Shown here: piece by piece, positions 1-10,384 of the stretch
Numbering within the stretch: the first letter of the stretch is position 1
Layout: every line of letters starts with the position of its first letter
Assembly: GCA_019059635.1 (NCBI GenBank)
Contig: JAGVRJ010000013.1
Span: 372,001-436,000 of the forward strand
Length of the DNA: 64,000 nt
Direction of reading: 5' to 3'
From: Proales similis
Lineage: Eukaryota > Rotifera > Eurotatoria > Ploima > Proalidae
Translations under genes and position numbers: made by a program
Notes under the pieces: generated by a model
The model's database searches: none
What the model was told of the DNA's origin: nothing
The model's input: only the letters and a program-made list of their open reading frames with translations

Positions 1-1060
1 AACAAAAAGGCCGAATTAACTTCAACATATCATTGAAATGCCGATTAGACGGGCTGTTTTCCCTACTTTGTTGACTAGGCTGGAGGATTTGCCGACCACA
101 ATTGTGCTGAAGCTGCTGCACAAGTGAGAGCTGATGGCTGTGATCAGAAATTCGTAGTTCTTTGAGTATTTGCGCATTGAGTGGTCGTTTAGAAAAGTCG
201 CGCGAACCTCAAACACAAACAAAAAAAGGTAAAGTTCGAGGTGGCCGCGAATAGACGTCTGTGAGTTACTTTCAAGTCAGCCGCAGGCGCAATTGACCTC
301 TTGCGCATTGCGCTAACACTTGTGCCGAGTTCCAAGATAAAGCGTGTCAGCCGGTCTATGGCTGTTGTGACGTCATCGTCCCGCTAAGTCAAATCCCAAT
401 CAAATGCGGGCACCACCGATTCGAAGTTAATATTCTTACTCGAGGCAGAATCTCGGCCATCACTTTGTATTCAATAATCACATTTTCAAACCAATTGGCG
501 AGTATTTCAGGATTTTGGCCGAACAATTCGAGCAGCAGGGCTTTGTAGTGAATTGGCACGATCAGAGTGAAGCTGTTCAGACATGCGGCCGGACTTGAGC
601 GCTCAGCTTCTCGACCGTTGGCTAGTCGGGCCCTTTGGCCGTTCTGTGCTGCTTCCTGCTGGTTGCAAGAGAGTAAAGTGCACGCATCAAAAAACACTGA
701 AAATAGAGCGTAGCCGATCTCGTCGATCAAGTAGAGTCGAAACTTATGCTGGCTGTTTAGTCTGTCTTGGTAGAGCTCGCCATTTAGTGTGTGCACTGCG
801 ATGTACCTCAACAGTCGGTCGTCTAATTCTGGCGTTGAGTTCACTGACCAGTGGTGAACAATTTTCGGTCCGACGATGTTGTCAAATATGGCTAACAGAA
901 AAGATATTTCAGCGAGCTCACCACAGTCGGGAATAAACACCCGAGTGGTCTGTTCAGAATGAATCTCATCAGCAGACTGACGGTTCGCTTGAGAGCAGCT
1001 ACTGTTCATGTCGTTATCCACATGCAAGCCGTTATTTTGCTTAAAGCTACTTTCGCTCAT
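1..1060 (-). CDS. C9orf72: C9orf72 homologue, 5' part (runs off the left edge)
   Basis: DENN/longin-type protein; in animals C9orf72 forms a complex with SMCR8 and WDR41 acting in autophagy, lysosome function and small-GTPase regulation. Exon 1 (1060-440, ATG at 1060) encodes 207 residues, including a longin-like start (FDNIVGPKIVHHW, VHTLNGELYQD) that matches the family signature DNILGPRVRHIW / NHTLNGE. The donor GTAAGA follows at 439. Exon 2 begins at 207 after a T-rich acceptor and reads in phase; its segment FLITAISSHL...TIVVGKSSSLVNKV matches the family block LLNAISSHLQ...VVVGSSAEKVNKI. The reading frame closes at about position 22, so another donor near the edge is needed; I could not place it. 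Only the N-terminal half is in the window. Residues about 120-150 are low-complexity and poorly conserved. A second gene ends only 28 bp upstream of this ATG. Confidence 0.88.
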
Positions 1061-1088
1061 TTTTATCCGAGTGATCTGCTGATCGAAA

Positions 1089-1529
1089 TCAGTCCGACAA
1101 ACTGACAGCTACGAGCGTGTGCGCAACTACGAATAGCAGCAGATTCAATGTAAAGTGAAGCGAGAGTACGATGGATTGAATAACGGTTCCACTCGATTGG
1201 TTCTCGCCGACCGCAAACAAAATGACAATCAAAAAGAACAATGTGACTGAAGTCAGAATAAGATTTCCATCAGGGTAGGGCCAAAACTGACTGCCCACTG
1301 AATAGAACTGATGCTGGGCGTTAAGGTCGTTGCGACTAAGCTCGATCGCTTGCGTGTTTTTAAGCAGAATCAAAAGCGCCGCCTGGTAGAGTTGAATGCG
1401 TTCGGCTGTCTTGATCCGGTAGAAGTAGTCAGTCGACAAATAGCTCCTCTGCGCAGTTGATCGAATCAAGTTGTGAGTGCTCTGCGGCCACGGCTCGTCT
1501 TTAAGCGTATGCAATTGGCATTTGATCAT
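1089..1529 (-). CDS. uncharacterised 146-aa protein with two C-terminal membrane segments
   Basis: One uninterrupted frame from ATG (1529) to TGA (1091-1089). The N-terminal about 85 residues are soluble and polar (HTLKDEPWPQSTHNLIRS is a recognisable stretch), followed by two strongly hydrophobic segments at about 90-107 (LILTSVTLFFLIVILFAV) and 117-141, separated by a short polar loop (GENQSSGT). I do not recognise the family. The gene lies between the divergent RAD1 promoter and C9orf72 on the same strand as C9orf72, with 28 bp between its stop and the C9orf72 ATG, so the two may share a transcript. It could also be the 3' exon of a longer gene, but no better upstream start or acceptor was found. 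Function is not assigned. Confidence 0.5.
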   Translation of the reverse strand: MIKCQLHTLKDEPWPQSTHNLIRSTAQRSYLSTDYFYRIKTAERIQLYQAALLILLKNTQAIELSRNDLNAQHQFYSVGSQFWPYPDGNLILTSVTLFFLIVILFAVGENQSSGTVIQSIVLSLHFTLNLLLFVVAHTLVAVSLSD

Positions 1530-1789
1530 GTGACCGGCGGTTCTCGAGCGACAACTTTTATTTCAATTCTAATTTTAACAACGTTTATGTTCTGTTTAGA
1601 TTAGATTTCGGCTGCTACCGGTCTGTCGTCTAGCTATATAACGCAGTGGTCGGATTGCTTGCAAGGAAGCTAAATTTAGATATCGATCGACTTGCCGCCG
1701 CATTTCTCACCAGCATAATAGGACGCGATTATTTCATCGCTTTCAAGCACTACTCACCCGTTGGAGCGAGAGAAGCCTCTGCCGCCCTA
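1530..1789. promoter_or_regulatory. divergent promoter between the TM-protein gene and RAD1
   Basis: 260 bp separates the minus-strand ATG at 1529 from the RAD1 ATG at 1790. A TATATAA lies at 1635-1641, oriented for RAD1. The stretch 1646-1789 is open in the RAD1 frame but has no ATG and does not resemble RAD1, so it is read as 5' UTR. A shared bidirectional core promoter is an inference from geometry. Confidence 0.45.
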
Positions 1790-2986
1790 ATGAATACAAC
1801 GCTTGTTGCGAGGCCCGATGAGGCAGATAAATACGTTTTATATGCGAGACTAGATAACGCCAAAACGTTGTACAATCTGGCCAAAGCCGTCAACTTTAAA
1901 GAGGTAATTTAGTCAAAAAGGCAACTCGAGCCCTCATCGGTAGAGGTCAACTTTTTAATTTAAAATTCCATCAAATCTAACAAAACAACCCCATCAAACT
2001 CGAATCGGCTAGCACGCGGTGTTCTGCGCCCTCGAGAATGGCCTCAAGATCAGCTGCGAAGATGCCAAGTGCACGCAGGGCATAGCATTTGTGCATTCAG
2101 ATTTATTTCAAGAGTACTCGATACAGGACGACTGTATCTGCATTAAAATCAACCTGTCCATTCTCATCGAATGCCTGAACATATTTGGCTCGGTCTCAGT
2201 GAGCGGCATTTCCACCGCGCTTCAAATCAAGTACGAAGGCTACGGCAGTCCGCTTGTACTAGTGTAAGCGGCCAATCAGTTTGAACTCGTCGCTCGCCAC
2301 TTAATTCACATTTCACGTCAACAAGTCTCGAAGATAACGGTATCATTACCGAGTGCAGTTTGAGAACATTGGAGACCGACTCTATCCTTAATTTTGATTT
2401 CGATTTTGACCAGGTCGTCAACAAGGTCATTATGAAGGTAGATAAGAGACTCGAGAGCTACTTACGGCCCGTTCACATCGATTTCTACCAATCGCTTGCC
2501 TTACAAGTCCGAGTGTCTTAAGGAAGCGTTGTCGGAGATTGATGTGGCCAACGATGTGATTGAAATTGTCATCTCGAAGGAGAAGCAGTTCATGCGGTTG
2601 AGCTCGTTTGGCATTGTTGGCGACACACATGTAGGCACTCGGCAAAAGCTTTTTCTAGAACTCGAATAGCAGACTTGATCGCGCTCTCAGATAGATATTC
2701 CCCACAACTCAGAGCTTGTCGAAGTTTTCGAGTGTAAAGAGACCCAAATAAACCGCTACAAAGTGAGCTTTATCAAAAACTCGCTCAAGGCTCTGGCCGC
2801 TTCGAGCAAAGTGGCCCTCAGGGTTGCCGAGTCAGGTGTGATGAGCATTCAATTCTTAATACCGGTCTCGGAAATGGCCAAGATGGCATTTGTAGAATTT
2901 TATGTAAGTCGATTCAAATCAGCATTCGCTTGGGCAAGTGGTTAAGGGAAAAAATAAAGTTTTGTCCCGAGCAAGAATTTGATTAG
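1790..2986 (+). CDS. RAD1: RAD1, 9-1-1 checkpoint clamp subunit
   Basis: RAD1 is one of three subunits of the RAD9-RAD1-HUS1 DNA-damage clamp, which is PCNA-like and acts on chromatin to activate ATR. Model: exons 1790-1903, 2013-2263, 2326-2437, 2508-2630, 2691-2903 and 2972-2986, all GT-AG, phases consistent, about 275 aa (human 282). Diagnostic blocks are ARLDNAKTLYNLAKAVNFKE, CEDAKCTQGIAFV, LFQEYSI, INLSILIECLNIFG, ALQIKYEGYGSPL, ETQINRYKVSFIK and MAFVEFY, all collinear with the family. ATG 1790 is preferred because the protein then starts where other RAD1 proteins do. The last exon (four codons plus stop) is the least certain; an acceptor at 2987 is an alternative. Introns are 60-109 bp. 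Confidence 0.93.
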
Positions 2987-3087
2987 CACCCAGAGCAGAT
3001 TAAGTGGTTCGCAATTGTCGGTCCATTTAAGCGCAGAATGAGGAAAGCGATTAGAAAAACCAGAGAGGCTTCCTTTTTACCTTGAAC

Positions 3088-3093
3088 TTTATT
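3088..3093 (-). terminator. poly(A) signal AATAAA on the minus strand, possibly Myc
   Basis: TTTATT on the plus strand, i.e. AATAAA on the minus strand, about 1.9 kb after the Myc stop. It marks a possible end of a long Myc 3' UTR. Other signals in between cannot be excluded. Confidence 0.35.
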
Positions 3094-3131
3094 TTTTTTT
3101 TTACTTATCATCATCAACATCAACTTGGCAT

Positions 3132-3137
3132 AATAAA
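3132..3137 (+). terminator. poly(A) signal AATAAA, probably RAD1
   Basis: First plus-strand AATAAA after the RAD1 stop (146 nt downstream). It lies beyond the minus-strand AATAAA assigned to Myc (3088-3093), so the two 3' ends should overlap. Confidence 0.5.
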
Positions 3138-5009
3138 ATCTTAACCAAAATAACTTAGAAAAAAAAAGAAAAGTAAAGAAAAGAGAAGTGAAATGAAAAT
3201 AGGCCTGGGATTTCTTGTTTTGTGCTGGAGAATGGAAAGGGAAGCCAAGAAAAGCAATGAAAACTTGAAAATAGAATGAATGAATGAAGGCACTGAGAGC
3301 AGAAACGGGGCTTTGGTTGCTTCAATTGAATCAAATTTTTGCAGATAATAAACGGAAATAGAAGCTAGAATCGAATTAATAGGACTGAGCGTAGATCTGG
3401 GAGATAATCTGACAATCATCTGCCAGCTCAGCTGCTTGAATAGCGGGCGGTTTCAATCATGTATGATCTAATAGGAAGTTAAATAAATTGAGGAGAACAG
3501 TCGTAAAAGAAAAACGTAAACTGTGTAAACAACAACAACAACAACAATAGGAAAGGCAGCAAAGCGTGAATTGCAGGCAATGAGCTAGTCGAATAATATG
3601 GGTAGAAAAAGGGCCCGTATTTAGGTAAACTAAAAGAGCCATCATTCGATAAGCAGATACATGTTAGACATGTAAACTCGAGTCCTGTTACGTGTTTACA
3701 AGCAGGATATTAAGCTTTAAAGTAATTTCCTTTGCATCAATACAACTCTGAGCGTACGAAATGAGAATATTATTTCAAACTGAGGCAGATGGTTGCTAAA
3801 TGGCACATAATCGTTGCTTGAGATGACTCCAAGTCGCAAGATGTGCCCACGTGCTGTACAAGTGAGCTTTTAAAAGTCGGACACGTCTCTTTCGACATCC
3901 GAATTGTGCCTAATCGCGCAGAGTCAAGCGTGAGAAGCTTGTCATCAGTGTCCTTTCTGTCAAGTTGAACTACTCATTGTCTGCTCTCTAGAAGCTTATT
4001 TGCGAACGCAGTAGACTGTTGACTTGAATTTCGTTGGCTCAGTCTTCCTCGGCCTTGGCTCATAATAATATAATCGGTGTCACTTGGTTTCATAAATATA
4101 CAATTAGATCGATGGGTTGGCTGCAGTTTTTCATTTGGAAGTAATCCATTCAGTTAGGCACTGATTTCATACTTTGCAGTCCGTTGGGTCTCAAGCTGAA
4201 TCATAAATCACGAATTGATCGGATCGTTTAGTTTGTGACATGGTCTTGAAAGAAAAGCCATCTCTGTGCAATCTATGCTCTCACTCTCCTAGACTTGTTT
4301 GGGCCAAAGCCGATGGGATGGTCTGTTGGGAGTGTCGCATATTTGTAGAATGAGCTAGCTGGACCATGTCTCTTAGCTCGACCCGAACTTGCACAATTTT
4401 CATAAGAAAAAGCTGCAAAGTGACAATATCACCTTGTATAACTGTATATTTATAAAGAAAATGAAGCTTTGACTGTCTCGAGTGTGTTGAGGCCTTGGAG
4501 CGGCAGTTAAAGCAGTAGTTGGAAAAATATGGCTAAATGGTGGCTATGAGAATGTTTTGTATTTAAAAAAAAATGAAACATTCGCACACATGCACGATCG
4601 AATGCACGCTCTGAAAGTGAGAAGCGAGCCAGGTTACAAGCCGCGCTCAACAGCCAAGTATATAGATTTGATTAGACAATACGAGCACGTGGCTTAAAAG
4701 ATTGCAGAAAATAGAAATTTAAAAGCTTAGCTGTGACGAGTGAGGCCATCGGAAGGTTTTTTTTTTGTCTTTGAGCTATGAACAGTAATCAACGACATCA
4801 TCAACAAATAAAGTAAGTAACTGGAAAACAAGTCGAAATATGAAAACAATCAACGCTTGAAGAAATCTTGTCTAGCCGGCGATTGAAGCTCGAACAAGGC
4901 TTGGTTTAGGGGTTCTCTCTGTTTATGGTTGGGATCAGTAAATCAGATTGGTTGAGCGTCTCTGTGGACGCTCGTTCACCGTTTGGAGAAGGCAGGCTTC
5001 TCGCACTTC
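3138..5009 (-). other. probable Myc 3' UTR / non-coding interval
   Basis: No coding frame with family similarity on either strand. A/T-rich with homopolymer runs (for example at 3087-3103 and 4757-4768) and a short ACA-type repeat at 3531-3548. Read as the long 3' UTR of Myc by position only. Confidence 0.4.
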
Positions 5010-8000
5010 TCACCTGACCTCGAGCGTAGACATAGACGAGGTCGGCGTGCTCTGCGAGAATAGACTGGTGAAATGAGTGACGTTTATGGCGTCTGGCTGC
5101 TGAGATTGCTGCTGCAGTTGCAGGGACTTGAGCTGCTGTCTCAGCTTGAAATGCCGAGTCTTTTCCATTTCATATATGGAATTGAGCTTTTCCTGTTTGT
5201 CGCTCACTTCGGCCAAATGGTCGACGGCTGCCTTTAGAATGGTAAGCTTGGAAGCCTTTTGTTTATCACAGAGCATTGGAATGTTTGTTCGCAATGTTTC
5301 GAATAGCTTCTTCAAGTCATTGCGTCGCTGTCGTTCACTCAGGATATGAAAGGCGCGCTTTTCCGCCGGATTATCGCTTGAATAGCCGAACGTGCCAAGG
5401 CGATTGTTTCGTCTCGAATGTGCTCCCATCTTGCGACCTGGTCTTTTGCCGAGCTTTTCACAACTCTTCGACTCCATCTCGTCGCCTTTGGCGCCAAACT
5501 CGTCGCTTGATCTCTTGTTCATCAGCTTCGTTGGGGTTGTGTAGCCGGACGACTCGTTGCCGGTCATCGACGATGTTGAAGAAGATGGCGACGACGTCGA
5601 CGAGCAATTGTCATCCTCCTCGTCGTCAAAAAAGTCATCCTCCAATTGGCCTATGTTAAAATCAATGCCACACCGGTTGAGATCATTATTTGCCATTCGA
5701 GTCGGACCGCTTTCCTCGAGCATTAGATCATCTAGAGTTCTGATCGACTTTTCAGCATCTGTCTTGGTGCTGCCCAGAGTGAGAATAGATGTTGTAAGCA
5801 CTTGGCCAGGCTTGCTACAGGGCCCGAGAGCTGAACGAATTTTAAACTGTGTCGGCGACATTTTCGCAATGTACTTGCTCGACTCGGCTGCGGGCTGTGT
5901 GAGGCTCACTGTCTTGTTCATTGCCGGATTCGTGAATATCTTAAGGGAGTTGATGTTCTTCAAATGACGCGCTCCAATCGAACCAACCGAATTAGTTTTG
6001 GTGGTTACTAGCGGAGAGCCTGCTTTGAAATTATCCGAATGAATAATCGGCGATGAGCTTGATTTGGACAGGCCGGCCGACTTGCAAGTCAAGATCATGT
6101 CGGCGTCGTTGTTGTTTCTGTTCAGCTTGGTCGTCTTGATTATGTTGCTGAACTTCTTTCCTTCTTCGGCGTTCAAGTTCGACATGCGGCCGATCGGACC
6201 TCGAACGCAACTTGTGACCAGTCCGCTTTCGGCTGTGCAGCCGTTCAATTTTTCTGCTCCGTTTTTAAGCAAGAGAACTTGTTTACCATTAGCTCGCATG
6301 GGATTAGACTTTTTCGGCGAATTGAAGTAATTGTGGTGACTCAGATGGTGGTTGCTGGGCGCGTTGCTTTGAATTGTGCCCACCGAGACCACGTCTATTT
6401 CCTCGTCCTCGTCGTCATTGAACGAATCTCTGATTTGTGTACATCTCAACTCGCTCTCTTGTTTAATGAAGCGATTCGGAAATATCTGGTCTGGATTAAC
6501 ACAGTCCATAGACTCGGCCTGGTCAATGAAGCTTGCCGGGCTGTTCTTGGGTAGAACACTGGCAGAGGTGGTGGTCAGCACAGGCGAGCTGCTTGAATCA
6601 TTCTCACTCGTAATAGCCGAGCTCGTTGTTGAAGTGGCCGTATTCAGCACTAGGCCCGGCTTTGCTTTTATCAATCCGCTAAGCTCTTTGCTTTTCGAGT
6701 TGCTCAAATTGATTATTGACTGGCCGAAAGGAGTGGCCGACGAATTTATTTTGCTTAGGCGAAGTTCACCGGGCAAAATGGTGTTGACTCTTTTAATCAC
6801 GTGATTCGCCGATGATGGTATTTGATGAAGGCCTGTAGGTGGCTTGAAGTTGATCACGTTCAGAGAAGAATTGCTCTTGGTCACCTGAGTGCTCATCAAT
6901 TTCAGAGGCGTGGTGGTAAGTGTCGGCTGATGTTGATGTTCGACATTCATTTGCCCGCTAGTTGATAATGACGCGTTAAGGACAGAGCCATTGGTGTTGT
7001 CGGATTGAACAAGCACGACAAGAGACTCGTGTTTGGCCGATCTGCCGGCAGAGGGAATCGCTGACGAAAGACTGTTCAGAGAGCACTCTGTCGCCTTCAT
7101 TTCAAGTTTGTCGTGCTGGTTCTGCTTGCCTTTGTCGGCCACAGGCTTCGCTTCAGCGTCGGTGGTTAAACGCGAGATGCAATCTTCGCCTAGTATTCGC
7201 TCCCAGTTGTCTGGACTGGGAAGATTGGAGAATTCGTAGCCGGCCAGGTCATACTCTACTTTGATGTCGCAAAATTCGAGAGAGTCGAGGTGCTTGCTAA
7301 CGCCGCTCACGTGCACTTTGGTGGGTGTCGAGCTCAAGCTGACGTTGTCGTCAAATAAATCAGAATGAAAATCGCTGGCGTTGGTGTATGCAGAGTTTTG
7401 CAATTCGTTTGCCACTCGCTTTATGCTGGACGAGACCGATGAGGTCGAGATCTTGTGTTTGCGCTGCTTTCGTTCTCTAATCGCCATATCCCTGATGGCG
7501 GCCAAATTATCAAACTTGCCGTCTGACTCGGCTTGTGTGTGGAACAACTGGCTGTTGGTTATCTCACTGCTCTCTGCTCGATTATTCTCGAAGCAGTTTT
7601 TGTTTAGACTGTTCATTATACACTCTTGAATGGCGCCCTCGTTGAGCATGTCGTCGAAGGCATTTATGGCGAGATCAGGCTCAAAGTCAAGCGACACGTG
7701 AGTGTTGTACATCTCACTGCTGTGCTCCGAGCTGCCGTTCGACAAGTAAGAGTCAGTTCGATCGATCGCAGACGGGTTCTCAAAGTAAGAGGCGCTTGAG
7801 AATTTTTCAAATGCGGCAAACGGCTCGAACAAGTCACTGGCCGCGTAGTCAAGATTCTCGCCTGAAGATAAATGCTCGGGCGACGAAGAGCTGAAATAAA
7901 GCATTGAACTGTCGCTATGAGCACTTTCATAGTCAGCCGAGCGGTTAAGAACAAACTCGTTGCCGGCCATGATATTCGCTTCGCTGAATGCAAGTGTATC

Positions 8001-8069
8001 CATGCTGCTAACAAATGCCGAATTCGAGTAGACTGCGGTCGAGGCAAGGCTGGATGCGATCGGAGACAT
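5010..8069 (-). CDS. MYC: Myc-family bHLH-zipper transcription factor, strongly enlarged
   Basis: A single uninterrupted exon of 1,019 residues; human MYC is about 439. Myc binds E-boxes as a heterodimer with Max and controls growth genes. The C-terminus carries the basic region and helix 1 (KRAFHILSERQRRNDLKKLF, residues about 907-926), loop, helix 2 (ASKLTILKAAVDHLAEV) and a leucine-rich coiled coil to about 985. ERQRRNDLK is typical of Myc rather than Max or Mad. An acidic block DDEDEEIDVVSVG (about 550-562) matches the Myc-specific EEEIDVVSV motif. AIQECIMNSL (about 142-151) resembles Myc box II (IIQDCMWSGF). A canonical Myc box I phosphodegron (LPTPPLSP) is not seen; NLPSPDNW at about 283 is the closest and lies after box II. 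The rest is Ser/Asn-rich and disordered. ATG 8069 is the first Met after an in-frame stop. Confidence 0.85.
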   Translation of the reverse strand: MSPIASSLASTAVYSNSAFVSSMDTLAFSEANIMAGNEFVLNRSADYESAHSDSSMLYFSSSSPEHLSSGENLDYAASDLFEPFAAFEKFSSASYFENPSAIDRTDSYLSNGSSEHSSEMYNTHVSLDFEPDLAINAFDDMLNEGAIQECIMNSLNKNCFENNRAESSEITNSQLFHTQAESDGKFDNLAAIRDMAIRERKQRKHKISTSSVSSSIKRVANELQNSAYTNASDFHSDLFDDNVSLSSTPTKVHVSGVSKHLDSLEFCDIKVEYDLAGYEFSNLPSPDNWERILGEDCISRLTTDAEAKPVADKGKQNQHDKLEMKATECSLNSLSSAIPSAGRSAKHESLVVLVQSDNTNGSVLNASLSTSGQMNVEHQHQPTLTTTPLKLMSTQVTKSNSSLNVINFKPPTGLHQIPSSANHVIKRVNTILPGELRLSKINSSATPFGQSIINLSNSKSKELSGLIKAKPGLVLNTATSTTSSAITSENDSSSSPVLTTTSASVLPKNSPASFIDQAESMDCVNPDQIFPNRFIKQESELRCTQIRDSFNDDEDEEIDVVSVGTIQSNAPSNHHLSHHNYFNSPKKSNPMRANGKQVLLLKNGAEKLNGCTAESGLVTSCVRGPIGRMSNLNAEEGKKFSNIIKTTKLNRNNNDADMILTCKSAGLSKSSSSPIIHSDNFKAGSPLVTTKTNSVGSIGARHLKNINSLKIFTNPAMNKTVSLTQPAAESSKYIAKMSPTQFKIRSALGPCSKPGQVLTTSILTLGSTKTDAEKSIRTLDDLMLEESGPTRMANNDLNRCGIDFNIGQLEDDFFDDEEDDNCSSTSSPSSSTSSMTGNESSGYTTPTKLMNKRSSDEFGAKGDEMESKSCEKLGKRPGRKMGAHSRRNNRLGTFGYSSDNPAEKRAFHILSERQRRNDLKKLFETLRTNIPMLCDKQKASKLTILKAAVDHLAEVSDKQEKLNSIYEMEKTRHFKLRQQLKSLQLQQQSQQPDAINVTHFTSLFSQSTPTSSMSTLEVR

Positions 8070-8449
8070 AAACTTACTCTGTTCTGGAATGCGTTCAAAC
8101 AGGCTTATGGCTTATTCTTTTGACTGAATACGCCAATAAAATAGTAACGAGCGAGGATGCGTGTGAACAAACGTTGAGGAGTCGGATCAATTTTCCTCAC
8201 TCTTTCTCTCCACTTTTGTTTCTGTCTTGTCAATGGTTAGATGAGATTCGCAACGCTGCTTGGTCTCGTATCTAACTAGATCACTTTAAGAGAGCTTTTG
8301 AATCTAAATTTTTTTTTAAATTTGATATAATCGTCTGTCGATTGAATAAGCAGGACCGTTAAGCCAATCAAAACGTTCATCATCAATGATAGGGTTCGAG
8401 TATTACTACTTCAAATCAAACTCATTCAACGCATGAAGGCGTCACTTAG

Positions 8450-8464
8450 AACACACACACACAC
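8450..8464. repeat. (AC)n microsatellite
   Basis: About seven AC units, one of several short CA runs upstream of Myc. Confidence 0.8.
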
Positions 8465-10289
8465 TGGTGATTTAAGAAACATAATCACAAGAGCGATACG
8501 AAATCGGTTCACAAACGAAATCAAGCAAAATATGATCGAATCTGGATGAAACGCATCAAAGAGGCGGAGCGAGCGATCGAACGAGCCGACGAGCGGAGAC
8601 CATTGCTCGATGAACGTGAGACACATCGTTAGAAGTTATTCTCAATGAGTTAACGAGGCCAAACTAATGTCTAGACGTTGTCGTGAATTTTTTTTTTAAA
8701 ACATTATCTCACATTCTCACCGCCACGCATGCAATCTCATTGTTGCTGTTTGCGATATGCCTCGCCTCTTAACCTTCGGAGCGGGCCGACATTACTAGGC
8801 GCGTATTCAAAGTCTCAAAGCACACACACACGCGCGGGCAGATAGATAGGAATGAAGAATGGAGCGAGAGTTGGAGCAATTTCGTTCGCCTTCTTATGTC
8901 TACGCGGCCTGTGATAAGGATAGGTAATTGATGCCATGTGCAAGGTGTCAGAGGCGAAGAGCCACGAGCCTCACGTGTGTTTAAGTAAATTGAGAAAATT
9001 AGGGCCGAGCCTAGGTCGACGTCAGCTGAATCAAATTACCTGAACGTTTGCTTCAAACAGCTTTAGAGAAGAGAGAACGATTCAATGCGATCGTCCGAGT
9101 GCGAAATGATTTTGCGAGAAAAAATGTGAGCAAAAGTAGAAAAATTGAATAAAAAGCCACACACGGTCATCGCTCAGCTTGGACCAATGACCTGAGCGGT
9201 AAATCGCGCACGCGTGATAAATTACAAAAAATGCATCAAAAGAAACTGAATCGTATCGAAGTGGGCTCAGATAACGCTGGGAATGAATCGACTCAAAGAA
9301 TCAATTTCACGAGTAATCGCCAAAGCGATCTCTCTTTGACGCTTTAGCCTTTTCACTTAATACAGTTGGCGAGTTGACTTGAAAAACGCCGGCTGGATGC
9401 ACTCGCCGCCGCTTGAACAAAGATTTCGCTCAAGCGCGTCGATGAGTACAGCGGCAAGCAGTGTGAGCAGATCCGCTAAATAAAACTGAGTCTACGCACT
9501 CGCTCCATTTAGGTGACCGCTGTAGTTCATTTGTTTCGAGCAATAGCGAGAAGCCGCCTCGAGCGGATAGCGAGAGACTATCTGGGCGGGGGCGAAGTCG
9601 TTCATTGATTGGGAGGTGACAACTTAAGGGCTAAAATTCGTTCTAATGGACGGTGGTGAGAAAAGCAGGTTATTGATATCTCATGGCTTTTGTCAAGCAT
9701 GCAATACGATTAGATGTACACACACACACACTCAAATAGAGGCTCGCCACTACCACTGCCGGCCCAAATATCTTACACAGATCTTGGGGCACTCAGGTGC
9801 AATTAAACAAGGAAGGGGTTTTATCTAATGTAAACGAGGCCGATGCTAGATAGCCCATTGCGATAAGATATATCAAGCGCCGAGGCACGCAGAGTGCGTT
9901 AAAGAATTGTAAATTTTACAACAATGAGTCGAGAACGCCTAGAAAAGCTTGTAAACGTAAGCGCAGGAGCAAGACACGGGCCACACGTGAGTTCACTTGA
10001 TTCTCCGTTTATATAGCAAAGCGCTGGCTACGCTCAATTTTTCACTTGCCTGTCACATTCGGCGCGCATGAATGCAACTCGTCATAAATAATCCGATTCT
10101 ATTTGGCTATAAACTTGAATTCAATCGAATAAAGCCGGCACGAATCAAGTGGCTGTGCCGCGCACCAGTCAATCCAATCTGGTGTTTACATTCGCTGCAG
10201 AGAGAGAGAGAGCAAGCGCGCACGATCATAAATCAAGAAATGATAGCGAAAGAGGCTCGACACAAATAGACTCACAAGCCGCTTGTTGC

Positions 10290-10384
10290 CTCTCGCACTT
10301 CTCTCCGCCTCTCTGTCTCTCTCCTTCTCTGCCTCTCTCTGTCTCTGTCTCTCTCCCTCTCTGCCTCTCTCTGTCTCACTTTTT
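10290..10384. repeat. polypyrimidine tract (CTCTCTGTCT-like imperfect repeat)
   Basis: About 95 bp almost entirely C/T on the plus strand, built from CTCT, CTGT and CTGC units with two longer near-repeats. Such tracts can form non-B (triplex) DNA or bind GAGA-type factors; no function is shown here. Confidence 0.8.

Noticed and set aside
583-936. Open frame on the strand opposite C9orf72 exon 1
   Set aside because: Shadow of the C9orf72 coding strand; no family similarity and Arg/Ser-rich in the way antisense frames usually are.
8391-8405. GGTTCGAG stretch considered as a tRNA B box
   Set aside because: The flanking bases do not form a T stem, and no A box or acceptor stem is present. No tRNA could be supported anywhere in the window.
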